A stretch of DNA of 64,000 nt, taken from assembly GCA_046350655.1 (NCBI GenBank), contig JAXMAB010000005.1, positions 668,947 to 732,946 of the forward strand, given 5' to 3'. The notes under the pieces were generated by a model. It did not search any database. It was not told the origin of the DNA and worked only from the letters and a program-made list of their open reading frames with translations. The position numbers were made by a program, and so were the translations under genes. The stretch comes from JAEUHO01 sp046350655. Its GTDB lineage: Bacteria > Planctomycetota > PLA2 > JAEUHO01. Positions 18,202-26,408 of this stretch are shown one piece after another (positions within the stretch are counted from its first letter, which is position 1; every line of letters begins with the position of its first letter).

Positions 18202-19365
18202 TTACTCCGGCAGGATCTTCTCGACGAACTGGAAGTTGCCGGCCGCCTGCACGATCACCACCGCCTTGCGCGGCGTGCGATCGGGGCCGATGACGATCTT
18301 GCCGGTGACGCCGGTGAACTCGAGCCCCCGCAGCGCGGCCGCGAGCTGCTTGCCCGTCGGCGTCGCGCCGCCGTTCGCCGCCATCGCCTTCTTCGCGGCC
18401 TCGTAGACCGCGTACATCGCGTCGTAGCCGAGCGCGGCCATCGCGCCCGGGTCGGCGCCGGCGTAGGCCTCCTGGTACTTCGTGACGAAGCCCTGGACGA
18501 GCGGGTCGGTGTCCGACGCGACGAAGTGGCTCGTGAAGTAGACCTTGATGTCGGTCTCGCCGGCCAGCGGCAGGAGGTCCGGCGAGTCGAGCCCGTCGCC
18601 GCCGATCACCGGCACGCCCTTCCACGCGTCCTTGCCCAGCTTGATCATCGGGCCGGCCTGCGGGTAGTAGCCCGAGATGAGGATGACCTCCGGCTTGAGC
18701 CCGCCGACCTTCTGCACCAGCGTCGTGTAGTCCTTGTCGGCCGACGTGTAGTACTCGGTCACCACCGTCCCGCCGAGCGCGACGAACTCCTTCTCGAACT
18801 GCGCCGCGAGGCCGACGCTGTACGCCTGGCCCTTGTCGACGAGCGCGACGGCCTTCTTCGCCTTCAGCGTCTTCGTCGCGAACCGGCCCAGCATCGTGCC
18901 CTGGAACGAGTCCTGGAAGCACACGCGGAACACGTCCTCGCCGTACTTCTCGACCTCGGACGTCAGCTTGTCGTTCGTCGAGGCCGGCGTCAGGATCGGG
19001 ATCCCCGCCTCCTTGCACACGATCGCCGCCTGCATCGTGTTCGACGACGCCACCGACCCGACCACGATCGCCGCGCGGTTGTTCTCGATCAGCGTCTTCG
19101 TCGCCGGGCCGACCTGCTCGCGCTTGCTCTGCTCGTCCGCGAGGATCAGCTTGAACGTGACCGACGGGTCCTTCTTCGCGATCTCCGCCTCGGCGATCTT
19201 GATCCCGTTCCACGACTCCTCGCCGAACGTCGCGTTGTCGCCCGACATCGGCAGCACCACGCCGACCACGACCGGGTCGCCCCCGGCGCGACCCTCCGGG
19301 GCGGCGCCGAACAGGACCGCCGCCAGGAGGACGGCGAGGCGGACGGACGGGAACAGGCGTCGCAT
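18202..19365 (-). CDS. ABC transporter substrate-binding protein, LivJ/LivK family
   Basis: A 387-residue periplasmic binding protein of type 1 fold (Leu/Ile/Val-binding family). It has a Sec signal peptide (about residues 1-27, LAVLLAAVLFGAAPEGRAGG) followed by VVVGVVLPMSGDNATFGEE and the ligand-contact block VGSVASSNTMQAAIVCKEAGIP. The lobe-2 region PEVILISGYYPQAG is intact. It delivers the substrate to LivHMGF; a branched-chain or other amino acid, a urea-like compound or an aromatic acid are all possible. It is the first gene of the operon, so its promoter should lie in the 112 bp shared with the divergent lipoprotein gene at 19478. Confidence 0.93.
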   Translation of the reverse strand: MRRLFPSVRLAVLLAAVLFGAAPEGRAGGDPVVVGVVLPMSGDNATFGEESWNGIKIAEAEIAKKDPSVTFKLILADEQSKREQVGPATKTLIENNRAAIVVGSVASSNTMQAAIVCKEAGIPILTPASTNDKLTSEVEKYGEDVFRVCFQDSFQGTMLGRFATKTLKAKKAVALVDKGQAYSVGLAAQFEKEFVALGGTVVTEYYTSADKDYTTLVQKVGGLKPEVILISGYYPQAGPMIKLGKDAWKGVPVIGGDGLDSPDLLPLAGETDIKVYFTSHFVASDTDPLVQGFVTKYQEAYAGADPGAMAALGYDAMYAVYEAAKKAMAANGGATPTGKQLAAALRGLEFTGVTGKIVIGPDRTPRKAVVIVQAAGNFQFVEKILPE

Positions 19366-19477
19366 GGGAGGGCCTCCGGGGGGCGCGCGGATGGTACGGG
19401 CGTCGGATCACAGCGGCAAGCGACCCGGACGGCCCCGGGACCCCTCTATACTCCGGCCCGTCCCCCCGGAGCCGCCC

Positions 19478-20347
19478 ATGGGTCGCCTGTCCCTCGCCGC
19501 CGTCCTCCCCGCCGCCTTCGCCGCCGCCCTCCTCACCGCCTGCGACGCCGGCCCCAAGACCGCCGACCCGGGCGTTCTCCCCCGCCTCGCGATCCTCTCG
19601 CCGCGCATGGACCAGGTGATCCAGGTCCCCGAGGGCAAGGACCCCACCCTCGACGCGAGCCCCGCGGCGCTCGGCAAGCTCAAGACCGACGAGGAGCGCG
19701 CGGAGCGCAAGGCCAAGGCCTTCCCCGTCCAGGTCTTCTTCGACCTCCAGAACTACGCCATCGGCAAGGTCGAGGACGGCGGCGACGGCCAGCACGTCCA
19801 CCTCATCGTCGACAACGAGCCCTACCTCGCGATCTACGACGTCCGCACCGGCATCGACCTCCCCGCCAAGGCCATGACGCCGGGCACGCACGTCATCCGC
19901 GCGTTCCCCTCGGCCGGCCCGAAGGACGCGAAGGGCGCGCTCCACCACGAGTCGCGCAAGAACGCCGGCGCGTTCGCCTGGGTCCGCTTCCACGTCGGCG
20001 CCAAGGGCGGCCCGCTCGAGACGTTCGACGGCACGAAGCCGCTGCTGACGTTCAGCCGTCCGAAGGGCGAGTACAAGATCGGCGCCCCCGAGCACACGAA
20101 GTTCCTCGTCGACTGGTACGTGACGAACGCGCCGCTGGCGAAGGGCAAGTTCGGCGTCCGCGCGACGCTCGACGGCAAGCCGCTCGGCGACGGCGTCTTC
20201 ACCACCTGGGAGCGCTACGTCCTCCCGACGCCGCCCGAGGCCGGCGAGCACACCCTCGGCCTCGAGCTGCTCGACGCCGACGGCAAGCCCGTCGAGGGCC
20301 CGTTCAACAAGACCGAGCGCAAGTTCAAGGTCGTCAGCGGCAGCTGA
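19478..20347 (+). CDS. Putative lipoprotein, 289 residues
   Basis: An exported lipoprotein: signal sequence LSLAAVLPAAFAAALLTAC with lipobox LTAC (Cys22). The mature part is a beta-rich protein that speaks of one compact fold: VQVFFDLQNYAIGKVEDGG, HVHLIVDNEPYLAIYDVR and TPGTHVIRAFPSAG resemble FixH/DUF-type domains that hold a metal or ligand in a His-containing sheet, but I cannot name the family. The second half (about 200-289) looks like another immunoglobulin-like sandwich. It is divergent from the liv operon and convergent with the GNAT pair. Confidence 0.7.
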   Translation: MGRLSLAAVLPAAFAAALLTACDAGPKTADPGVLPRLAILSPRMDQVIQVPEGKDPTLDASPAALGKLKTDEERAERKAKAFPVQVFFDLQNYAIGKVEDGGDGQHVHLIVDNEPYLAIYDVRTGIDLPAKAMTPGTHVIRAFPSAGPKDAKGALHHESRKNAGAFAWVRFHVGAKGGPLETFDGTKPLLTFSRPKGEYKIGAPEHTKFLVDWYVTNAPLAKGKFGVRATLDGKPLGDGVFTTWERYVLPTPPEAGEHTLGLELLDADGKPVEGPFNKTERKFKVVSGS

Positions 20348-20356
20348 CGCGCAGCC

Positions 20357-20425
20357 AGGGTCCGGGACCGCGAGGCCCGCCGGCCGTCCCCCTGGAGGCG
20401 GGCGGGCCTCGCGTCCCGGAACCCT
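20357..20425. repeat. Inverted repeat between convergent genes, possible bidirectional terminator
   Basis: Arms at 20357-20379 and 20403-20425 pair over about 22 bp: AGGGT-CCGGGACC and GCGAGGCCCG against CGGGCCTCGC and GTCCCGGAACCCT, with a 23-bp loop. The core arm GGGACCGCGAGGCCCG is the dispersed repeat seen all along the window. Its position between two converging genes fits a terminator, although no T-run follows. Confidence 0.6.
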
Positions 20426-20496
20426 CGACCGGTCCCGAGCACTCGCCGCCGGACCGAGGACGCGCTCCGGGGCTCGGTGCGCGCGAGCGGCGATCG

Positions 20497-21015
20497 CTAC
20501 GACGTCGCGGGCGGCGATGCGGGCGGCGTGCCCGCGGGCTTCGGGATCGCGCGCTCGAAGATCACCTCGAGGGGCGCGTAGCCGAGCGAGGCCCAGAAGG
20601 CCTCGGCCTCGGCGTTCTTCACCACGACCTGCAGGCGGATCGTCTCGGCGCCCTTGCCGACGAGCAGGTCCACCATGCGCGACGCGAGCCGGCGGCCCGC
20701 GCCGCGGCGCCGGCGCGCGGGGATGACGTAGCAGTCCGTGATCTGGCCGAGCTTGCCGGGCACCTGGAAGCCGTTGCCGGGCGTGACCTTGCCCGCGGCG
20801 AACCCGATGGGCACGCGGCCGTCCTCGGCGACGAGCACGACCTCGTCGGGGTCCTCGACGCGCTGCGCGAAGCTGCCCGCGGCGCTCTCGCGCGCGTCGG
20901 GATGCGGCGTGAGGCGCGGGTCGAACCTCGCGTTCTCCTCGAGCATCGCGCTCCAGAGGAGCAGCAGGCTCGGGACGTCGCCGCGGCGCGCGGTGCGGAT
21001 CGGGATCGCGTCCAT
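20497..21015 (-). CDS. GNAT-family N-acetyltransferase (second of tandem pair)
   Basis: A 172-residue GNAT acetyltransferase. The acetyl-CoA-binding motif is RRRRGAGRRLASRMVDLL (Q/R-x-x-G-x-G/A pattern), preceded by the strand LGQITDCYVIPA and followed by VKNAEAEAFWASLGYAP, the usual C-terminal substrate-side motif. The start overlaps the upstream paralogue's stop (TGATG). The acyl acceptor is unknown. A Pro/Ala-rich tail (about 158-172) is not part of the fold. Confidence 0.85.
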   Translation of the reverse strand: MDAIPIRTARRGDVPSLLLLWSAMLEENARFDPRLTPHPDARESAAGSFAQRVEDPDEVVLVAEDGRVPIGFAAGKVTPGNGFQVPGKLGQITDCYVIPARRRRGAGRRLASRMVDLLVGKGAETIRLQVVVKNAEAEAFWASLGYAPLEVIFERAIPKPAGTPPASPPATS

Positions 21016-21530
21016 CAGTGCGTCGCTCCCGGGCGCTCGAGCTGGTGGAACAACGGCTCGAAGCCGCTCGCGGCCAGCAGCCCCACGCTGCCGTCGTTCT
21101 TGACGGGCGCCTTCGCGCGCAGCACGTCGATGCCGCGCGCGACCAGCGCGTCCACGAGGTGCGCGAGGAGCGTGCGGCCGAGGCCGCGGTCGCGGCGGTC
21201 GCCGGCGACGAACGCCTCGACGACCTCGCCGACGCGCTGCGCCTTCCACACCGGCGGCCACACCGAGACGCGGCCGGTGATGTAGCCGACGATCGGCACC
21301 TCCTCGCCGGCGGGGACCATCCCGAGCGGGTCCTCCACGACGAGGGTGATGCGGCCCTCCTCGCCCCACCACGACGTGACCGCGGTCGTGAGCCGCTCGC
21401 GCGCGTCGGCGACGAGCTTCAACCGCGGCTCGAGGCGCGCCGTCTCGGCGAGGTACCAGAGGCGCAGCTCGGCGAGCCGGGGCAGGTCGCCGCGCCGGAG
21501 CGGGCGGACGTGGGCGGCGGTCTGCGGCAT
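21015..21530 (-). CDS. GNAT-family N-acetyltransferase (first of tandem pair)
   Basis: A 171-residue GNAT with the CoA-binding motif RDRGLGRTLLAHLVDALVARG and the closing block VKNDGSVGLLAASGFEPLF. It parallels the downstream protein segment by segment (N-terminal RPLRRGDLPRLAELRLWYLAE against RTARRGDVPSLLLLWSAMLEE), so the two are likely an old tandem duplication. They overlap at TGATG and may form a heterodimer. Substrate unknown. Confidence 0.85.
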   Translation of the reverse strand: MPQTAAHVRPLRRGDLPRLAELRLWYLAETARLEPRLKLVADARERLTTAVTSWWGEEGRITLVVEDPLGMVPAGEEVPIVGYITGRVSVWPPVWKAQRVGEVVEAFVAGDRRDRGLGRTLLAHLVDALVARGIDVLRAKAPVKNDGSVGLLAASGFEPLFHQLERPGATH

Positions 21531-21740
21531 GGGACCCCGGGGACGGGGGCCGGCGGACGGTCCGTCGCCCCCCGTCCGAGAGCCTACCCGGGGGCGGTCG
21601 TCCGAGGGGAGGGGGCAATCCGAAGCCCCCCCCGGTCGGGGGACGCGAGGCCCGGCCCGTCCCCGACCCCCGTTGACCGCGGAGGCCCGGGGGAATACGG
21701 TGGGGTTTTCGCCTCGGATCGTCTTGGGAGCGACCCGTCC

Positions 21741-22262
21741 ATGCGCACGCGCCACGTCCTCTTCCTGATCGCCGGCCTCGCGGCCGCTCCGCTCGCCGGC
21801 TGCAGCACGGCGCACGCCGTCCCCAGCGCCGCCGTCGGCAAGTCCGAGGTGCCCGACTGCGTGAAGCGCTACACGGGCGAGGACTGCGGCTGCGCGCAGA
21901 CCGGCCTCGGCGCGGGCACGCTGGTCGCGGGCGCCAACAAGACGGTCGCGGGCATGACGAAGGGCGCGGCGACCGGCATGGGCCAGGGCGTCTCGTCGTT
22001 CTGCAACCCGGTGGCGAACGTCCTGTACGCGCCGTTCGGCCTCGTCACGGGCGCCTTCACCGGCGTCACGGACGGCGTCGGCCACGTCCCGGCCGTCCAG
22101 GACTGCCACGTGAACTTCGGCCAGTCGCTCGGCTACGCCTGGTGGCGCGACTACCGCGTCGGCACGCAGAACGCGCAGGTCCCCGAGCACCGCTACCGCG
22201 CGGCGAACGGCAGCGACGGCGAGTGGAACGGCGGTTCGTACTGGCCGGGCGGCCCGAAGTAG
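21741..22262 (+). CDS. Putative small lipoprotein, 173 residues
   Basis: Signal sequence FLIAGLAAAPLAGC with lipobox LAGC (Cys21). The mature protein has five further cysteines (in VPDCVKRYTGEDCGCAQ, SSFCNP and QDCHVN), a Gly/Thr-rich central part with repeated short helices (TVAGMTKGAATGMGQGVSS, GLVTGAFTGVTDGVGH) and a C-terminal SYWPGG. It resembles exosortase-type or 'glycine-zipper' surface lipoproteins, but no firm family is visible. It lies 86 bp before the patatin gene on the same strand. Confidence 0.65.
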   Translation: MRTRHVLFLIAGLAAAPLAGCSTAHAVPSAAVGKSEVPDCVKRYTGEDCGCAQTGLGAGTLVAGANKTVAGMTKGAATGMGQGVSSFCNPVANVLYAPFGLVTGAFTGVTDGVGHVPAVQDCHVNFGQSLGYAWWRDYRVGTQNAQVPEHRYRAANGSDGEWNGGSYWPGGPK

Positions 22263-22348
22263 CCGGCCGACCGCGCCCGGCGGGCCCGTCGCCCGCCCCC
22301 GCACGGCCCCGGCGACGGAGCGGCCTCCGCGCTCCGACCGGAGGGTCC

Positions 22349-23533
22349 ATGCGCGCGCTCCTCGCCGTCCTCGCCCTCGCCGTGGGCCTCGCGGCCGGCG
22401 GCTGCAGCCGCGTCCCGACGGTCGCGACCCACGAGACGGCCCCGTCGGCCGCGGCGGTGCGCGCGCGGTTCGCCGCGTTCGCCGAGGCGCGCGGCGCGGA
22501 CGCGCTGCAGGTGCTCGTCCTCTCGGGCGGCGGGCAGAACGGCGCGTTCGGCGTCGGCGTGCTGCGGGGCTGGCGCGACGCGGGCCGGCCCGCGTTCGAC
22601 GTCGTGACCGGGATCAGCACGGGCGCGCTCCAGGCCACCCACGCCTTCCTCGGCACCCCCGCCGACGACGACGCGCTCGAGCGCGCCTACACGACGACGA
22701 CCGCCGGGCAGATCATGTGCCCCAAGGCACCGCTCGCCGCCGCGTTCGGCACCTCGCTCGCCGACTTCCGCCCCCTGCGCGCGTTCCTCGAGCGGCTCTT
22801 CGACGACGCCACCATCGACCGCGTCGCGGAGGCGTCGAAGGACGCGCGGCGGCTGCTGCTCGTCGGCACGACGAACCTCTCGACGGGCCGCATGACGGTC
22901 TGGGACCTCGGCGCGATCGCGGTCCAGCGCAAGTACGACCTCTACCGCACGGTGCTGCTCGCGGCGGCGAGCCCGCCGGTGCTCGCCGAACCCGTCTCGA
23001 TCGGCGGCGTGCTGCACGCGGACGGCGCGACCATCGGCAACGTCTTCGTGCCGAACGCCGAGACGCACCTCACGGGCGCCGCCCTCGCGCGCTTCCGCGC
23101 GCTCGCGCGCGAGCGCCACGACCGCGGCGGCGACGGCGGCAGCACGTTCCACGTCGTCTACAACGGCCTCCTCGCGCCGGGGACGGCCAGCGTCTCGCTC
23201 GGCCTCCTGCCGGTCGCGACGCGGTCGCTCGGCATCCTCGTCGGCTCCGCGGGCCACGGCAGCCTCTGGTACCTCTACGGCCTCATGCACGGCCGCGGGC
23301 ACGCGTTCCGCTACGTCGGCATCCCCGAGCGGATGCGCCCCGAGGCCGACGACGCGTTCGCCTTCGACCCCGTGAAGATGCGCGCGCTCTACGACGCCGG
23401 CGTCGCGCTCGGCCGCGACCCGTCGGCGTGGGCCTCGGAGCCGCCGCCGCTCGAGGAGGACCTCGCCGCGCCCGGCCCGCCGACGACCGCGCCCGCGGTC
23501 GACACGACGGCCACGCCCTCGCCGGCGCGCTGA
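22349..23533 (+). CDS. Patatin-like phospholipase lipoprotein
   Basis: A 394-residue lipoprotein (lipobox AGGC, Cys19) with a complete patatin catalytic site. The oxyanion loop is SGGGQNGAFG (about 59-68), the nucleophile is Ser90 in GISTG and the dyad Asp225 is in HADGA. It should hydrolyse acyl esters of membrane lipids or act on a lipid-like substrate at the cell envelope. The C-terminal 40 residues are Pro/Thr/Ala-rich. The start is the ATG at 22349 following CCGGAGGGTCC; the open frame beyond it lacks a signal peptide. Confidence 0.9.
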   Translation: MRALLAVLALAVGLAAGGCSRVPTVATHETAPSAAAVRARFAAFAEARGADALQVLVLSGGGQNGAFGVGVLRGWRDAGRPAFDVVTGISTGALQATHAFLGTPADDDALERAYTTTTAGQIMCPKAPLAAAFGTSLADFRPLRAFLERLFDDATIDRVAEASKDARRLLLVGTTNLSTGRMTVWDLGAIAVQRKYDLYRTVLLAAASPPVLAEPVSIGGVLHADGATIGNVFVPNAETHLTGAALARFRALARERHDRGGDGGSTFHVVYNGLLAPGTASVSLGLLPVATRSLGILVGSAGHGSLWYLYGLMHGRGHAFRYVGIPERMRPEADDAFAFDPVKMRALYDAGVALGRDPSAWASEPPPLEEDLAAPGPPTTAPAVDTTATPSPAR

Positions 23534-23558
23534 CGTCGCGCACCGGACGGCGACCCTC

Positions 23559-23597
23559 GGGACCGCGAGGCCCGCGAGCCGCCGGGCCTCGCGTCCC
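23559..23597. repeat. Inverted repeat between convergent genes, possible terminator
   Basis: GGGACCGCGAGGCCCG (23559-23574) pairs with CGGGCCTCGCGTCCC (23583-23597) around an 8-nt loop; the left arm carries one extra C. It lies in the 82-bp gap between the patatin gene and the convergent TPR-type gene. Confidence 0.65.
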
Positions 23598-23615
23598 GGG
23601 ACCCTCGACCGCGCG

Positions 23616-24821
23616 TCACCAGCCGAAGACGACGCGGAACCCGTTCCAGCGACCGCGGAAGTAGGTCGAGGTGCGCACGCCGCCGTAGGTCGGGGCGCGG
23701 TACGTCGGATAGGGGTAGGCGTAGGGATACGTCGGCCCGTACCAGAACGGCGACGGGTCGGGCTCGGTCTCCTGCGGCGGCGGCGTGCGCAGGTCCTGCT
23801 CGATGCGGTCGTGGGTCTCCTTGATGCGCGGGTTCTCGGGGTCGAGGACCTGCGCCGCGCGGAGGTAGTCGCGCGCGCGGTCGAACCGGCGGCCCTGGCG
23901 GTGGAGCTCCGCGAGGTCGAGGTCGGTCGCGACGAGGAGCGCGAACGCGTCGCGGTCGCGCGCCTCGACCTCGGCGCGACGCGCGCCGGACACGGACAAC
24001 GCGACCGCGAGCTGGCGGCGCGCCTCGCGCAGGCGCGTCTCCGCGGTCTCGAGCGCCTTCTGCGCCGTCGCGGCGGCGAGGTTCGGGTCGGCGACGCGGG
24101 CGCGCTCCTTCGCGGCGCCGTCGAGGGCCTGGTCGGCGCGTTGGAGCGACGACGCGAGCATCGCGGCGGCCGCGTCCGCGGCTGCGGCCGCGCGCGCGGC
24201 GTCCTCGGCGGCGCGGCGGGCGCGGTCGCGTTCGACCACCTTCGAGGCGAGCGCGAGGAGCCCCGAGGCGCGCTCCGCGAGCGGCGAGCCCGCGGGCGCC
24301 GTCGCGAGGACCTCCTGGATGCGCGGGAGCGCGAGGTCGCTGCGGCCGCGCTTCACCTCGGCCTCCGCCGCGAGGAGCGCGGCCTCGGCGCGTTGCGTCG
24401 CGATCGCGGCGAGCCCCGCGTCGCGGTCGGGCGCCAGCGCGGGGTCGAGGACGGCGGCGCGGCGGTAGCGGGCCTCGGCCTCGCCGAGCAGCCCGCGGTC
24501 GCGCGCGAACTGCGCGAGCGCGAGCTGGCCCTTCGGGTCCTTCGCGTCCGTGCGCGCGATCGCGAGGCCGTACAGGTTCGCGGGATCGAGGCGCTCGTAG
24601 GGCAGCTCGACCGTGCCGCGACCCGCGCCGATCGCGAAGCTGAAGCGGACCCGGCCGGTCCCCGGCGCGTCGCCGGGCAGGAGGACGACGTTCGTCGCGT
24701 CGTACCGCGTGCCGGAGCGGAGCACGACCTCCTCCGCGCGCGCCGCGCCGGCGAGCGCGGCGGCGACGGCGGCGACGGCGGCGAGCACCGCCGCGAACAG
24801 GACGGAACGGGCGGCGATCAT
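23616..24821 (-). CDS. Exported TPR-like protein, 401 residues
   Basis: A signal peptide (about residues 1-28, LFAAVLAAVAAVAAALAGAARA) precedes an SH3-like N-terminal strand pair (VVLRSGTRYDATNVVLL). Two tetratricopeptide-like segments follow (GQLALAQFARDRGLLGEAEARYRRAAVLDP and FDRARDYLRAAQVLDPENPRIKE), separated by a long Ala-rich coiled coil (about 180-300). The C-terminus is Tyr/Pro-rich (PFWYGPTYPYAYPYP). It probably acts as a scaffold in the periplasm; the partner is unknown. It is divergent from ribBA (about 120 bp between starts). Confidence 0.7.
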   Translation of the reverse strand: MIAARSVLFAAVLAAVAAVAAALAGAARAEEVVLRSGTRYDATNVVLLPGDAPGTGRVRFSFAIGAGRGTVELPYERLDPANLYGLAIARTDAKDPKGQLALAQFARDRGLLGEAEARYRRAAVLDPALAPDRDAGLAAIATQRAEAALLAAEAEVKRGRSDLALPRIQEVLATAPAGSPLAERASGLLALASKVVERDRARRAAEDAARAAAAADAAAAMLASSLQRADQALDGAAKERARVADPNLAAATAQKALETAETRLREARRQLAVALSVSGARRAEVEARDRDAFALLVATDLDLAELHRQGRRFDRARDYLRAAQVLDPENPRIKETHDRIEQDLRTPPPQETEPDPSPFWYGPTYPYAYPYPTYRAPTYGGVRTSTYFRGRWNGFRVVFGW

Positions 24822-24943
24822 GACAGGGCTCCGCGGCACCCCCGATAGCATAGGAACGCCGACGGGGCCCGCGGGCCTCGCCGGGGTGACCCCCCGGACG
24901 GCGTCGCTCCGGCCCCCGTCGCTTCCCCCTCCGGTCGCCCCCC

Positions 24944-26203
24944 ATGCCCTTCGCCACGATCCCCGAGCTGCTCGACGAACTCCGTGCGGGACGGATGGTG
25001 ATCCTCGTCGACGACCCGGACCGCGAGAACGAGGGCGACCTCGTGATCGCCGCGGAGCGGATCACGCCCGAGGCGATGAACTTCATCATCCGCCACACGA
25101 GCGGCATCGTCTGCCTCGCGCTGACGGGCGAGAAGGCCGACGCGCTCCACCTGCCGCTGCAGGTCGCGACGAACACCTCGCGGCGCGGCACGCAGTTCAC
25201 GGTGAGCATCGAGGCCACCGAGGGCGTGACGACGGGCGTGTCCGCGGCCGACCGCACGACGACGGTGCGCGCGGCGGTCCGCGAGGGCGCCCGCCCCGAG
25301 GACCTCGCGCGTCCGGGGCACGTCTACCCGATCCGCGCCGCGGACGGCGGCGTGCTCCGCCGCGCCGGGCACACCGAGGGCTCGACCGACCTCTGCCGGC
25401 TCGCGGGCCTCAAGCCCTACGCCGTCATCAGCGAGGTCATGAACGACGACGGCACGATGTCGCGCGTGCCGGACCTCGAGGTCTTCGCGGCGCGGCACGG
25501 CCTCAAGATGGGCGCGATCCGCGACCTCATCGAGTGGCGCCGGCACAGCGAGCGCCTCGTGCGCCGCGAGGAGACCGTCAAGCTGCCGACGCCGTGGGGC
25601 GTCTTCGACCTCCACGCCTACTCGAGCGCCACCGACCCCGAGCCGCACCTCGCGCTCTCGATGGGCATCCCGACGCCGCCCGCCGACGGCCGCGGCAACC
25701 CGCCCCTCGAGACGCCGACGCTCGTCCGTGCGCACAGCGAGTGCCTCACCGGCGACGTCTTCCACTCGCAGCGGTGCGACTGCGGCCCCCAGCTCGAGGC
25801 CGCCCTCCAGCGCATCGCCGCCGAGGGCCACGGCGTGGTCCTCTACATGCGCCAGGAGGGCCGCGGCATCGGCCTCCTCGCGAAGATCCGCGCGTACAAG
25901 CTCCAGGAGGGCGGGCTCGACACGGTCGAGGCCAACGAGGCCCTCGGCTTCAAGGCCGACCACCGCGACTACGGCATCGGCGCGCAGATCCTCTTCGACC
26001 TCGGCGTGCGCCGCCTGCGGCTGCTCACGAACAACCCGACGAAGTACCACAGCATGGCCGGCTACGGCCTCGAGATCGTCGAGCGCGTCCCGATCGAGAC
26101 GACGGTCTACCCGAGCAACGAGGCGTACCTGCGCACGAAGGTGGACAAGATGGGCCACCTGCTCTCGCTGCCCAAGGCCGACGGCACCCGCGGCCCGCGC
26201 TGA
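24944..26203 (+). CDS. ribBA: Bifunctional 3,4-dihydroxy-2-butanone 4-phosphate synthase / GTP cyclohydrolase II
   Basis: A 419-residue fusion that catalyses both entry steps of riboflavin biosynthesis. The N-terminal DHBP synthase domain (1 to about 205) has VDDPDRENEGDLV with the metal-binding Glu, and RAGHTEGSTDLCRLAG. The C-terminal GTP cyclohydrolase II domain has the zinc cysteines in CLTGDVFHSQRCDCG (about 267-281), the catalytic loop RQEGRGIGL (about 304-312) and LTNNPTKY. Residues between 200 and 265 form a longer linker than usual, with a Pro/Gly-rich stretch at about 245. I could not see an FMN riboswitch in the 122 bp upstream. Confidence 0.96.
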   Translation: MPFATIPELLDELRAGRMVILVDDPDRENEGDLVIAAERITPEAMNFIIRHTSGIVCLALTGEKADALHLPLQVATNTSRRGTQFTVSIEATEGVTTGVSAADRTTTVRAAVREGARPEDLARPGHVYPIRAADGGVLRRAGHTEGSTDLCRLAGLKPYAVISEVMNDDGTMSRVPDLEVFAARHGLKMGAIRDLIEWRRHSERLVRREETVKLPTPWGVFDLHAYSSATDPEPHLALSMGIPTPPADGRGNPPLETPTLVRAHSECLTGDVFHSQRCDCGPQLEAALQRIAAEGHGVVLYMRQEGRGIGLLAKIRAYKLQEGGLDTVEANEALGFKADHRDYGIGAQILFDLGVRRLRLLTNNPTKYHSMAGYGLEIVERVPIETTVYPSNEAYLRTKVDKMGHLLSLPKADGTRGPR

Positions 26204-26253
26204 CCCCGCCGGGCCGGCCGCCCCCGTCCGAGGCGCCGCATCCCCCCTCCCGG

Positions 26254-26291
26254 GACGCGAGGCCCGGCCCGCGTCAGGCGTGACCGGTGGG
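26254..26291. repeat. 38-bp direct repeat, first copy (second at 27757-27794)
   Basis: The 38 bp from GACGCGAGGCCCGG to GTGACCGGTGGG are identical to 27757-27794 and bracket the lipoprotein gene 26409-27758. In the second copy the distal part encodes the last residues of the YCII gene (PTGHA, stop). The first copy carries the same PTGHA-stop on the minus strand after a short open stretch (26274-26343), which could be the 3' stump of a duplicated YCII gene. Confidence 0.65.
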
Positions 26292-26408
26292 TGACCGCGC
26301 AGTGCGAGCCTCGACGACGGTCGAGAAGCCGGAGGCCTGACGATGGGGTGCGCCGTCCGCCGGAGGTCCGTCGAGCCGGGGTGGCGGCCCCGGATCCCGC
26401 GCCCGAGC

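Noticed and set aside
16034..20251. Long minus-strand frame over the liv genes
   Set aside because: Beyond the livM end it is an out-of-frame shadow of livH, the binding protein and the divergent lipoprotein; codon composition is not that of a gene.
24822..24943. FMN riboswitch upstream of ribBA
   Set aside because: I looked for the conserved RFN blocks (AGGG at the 5' side, GAAGG loop) and did not find them.
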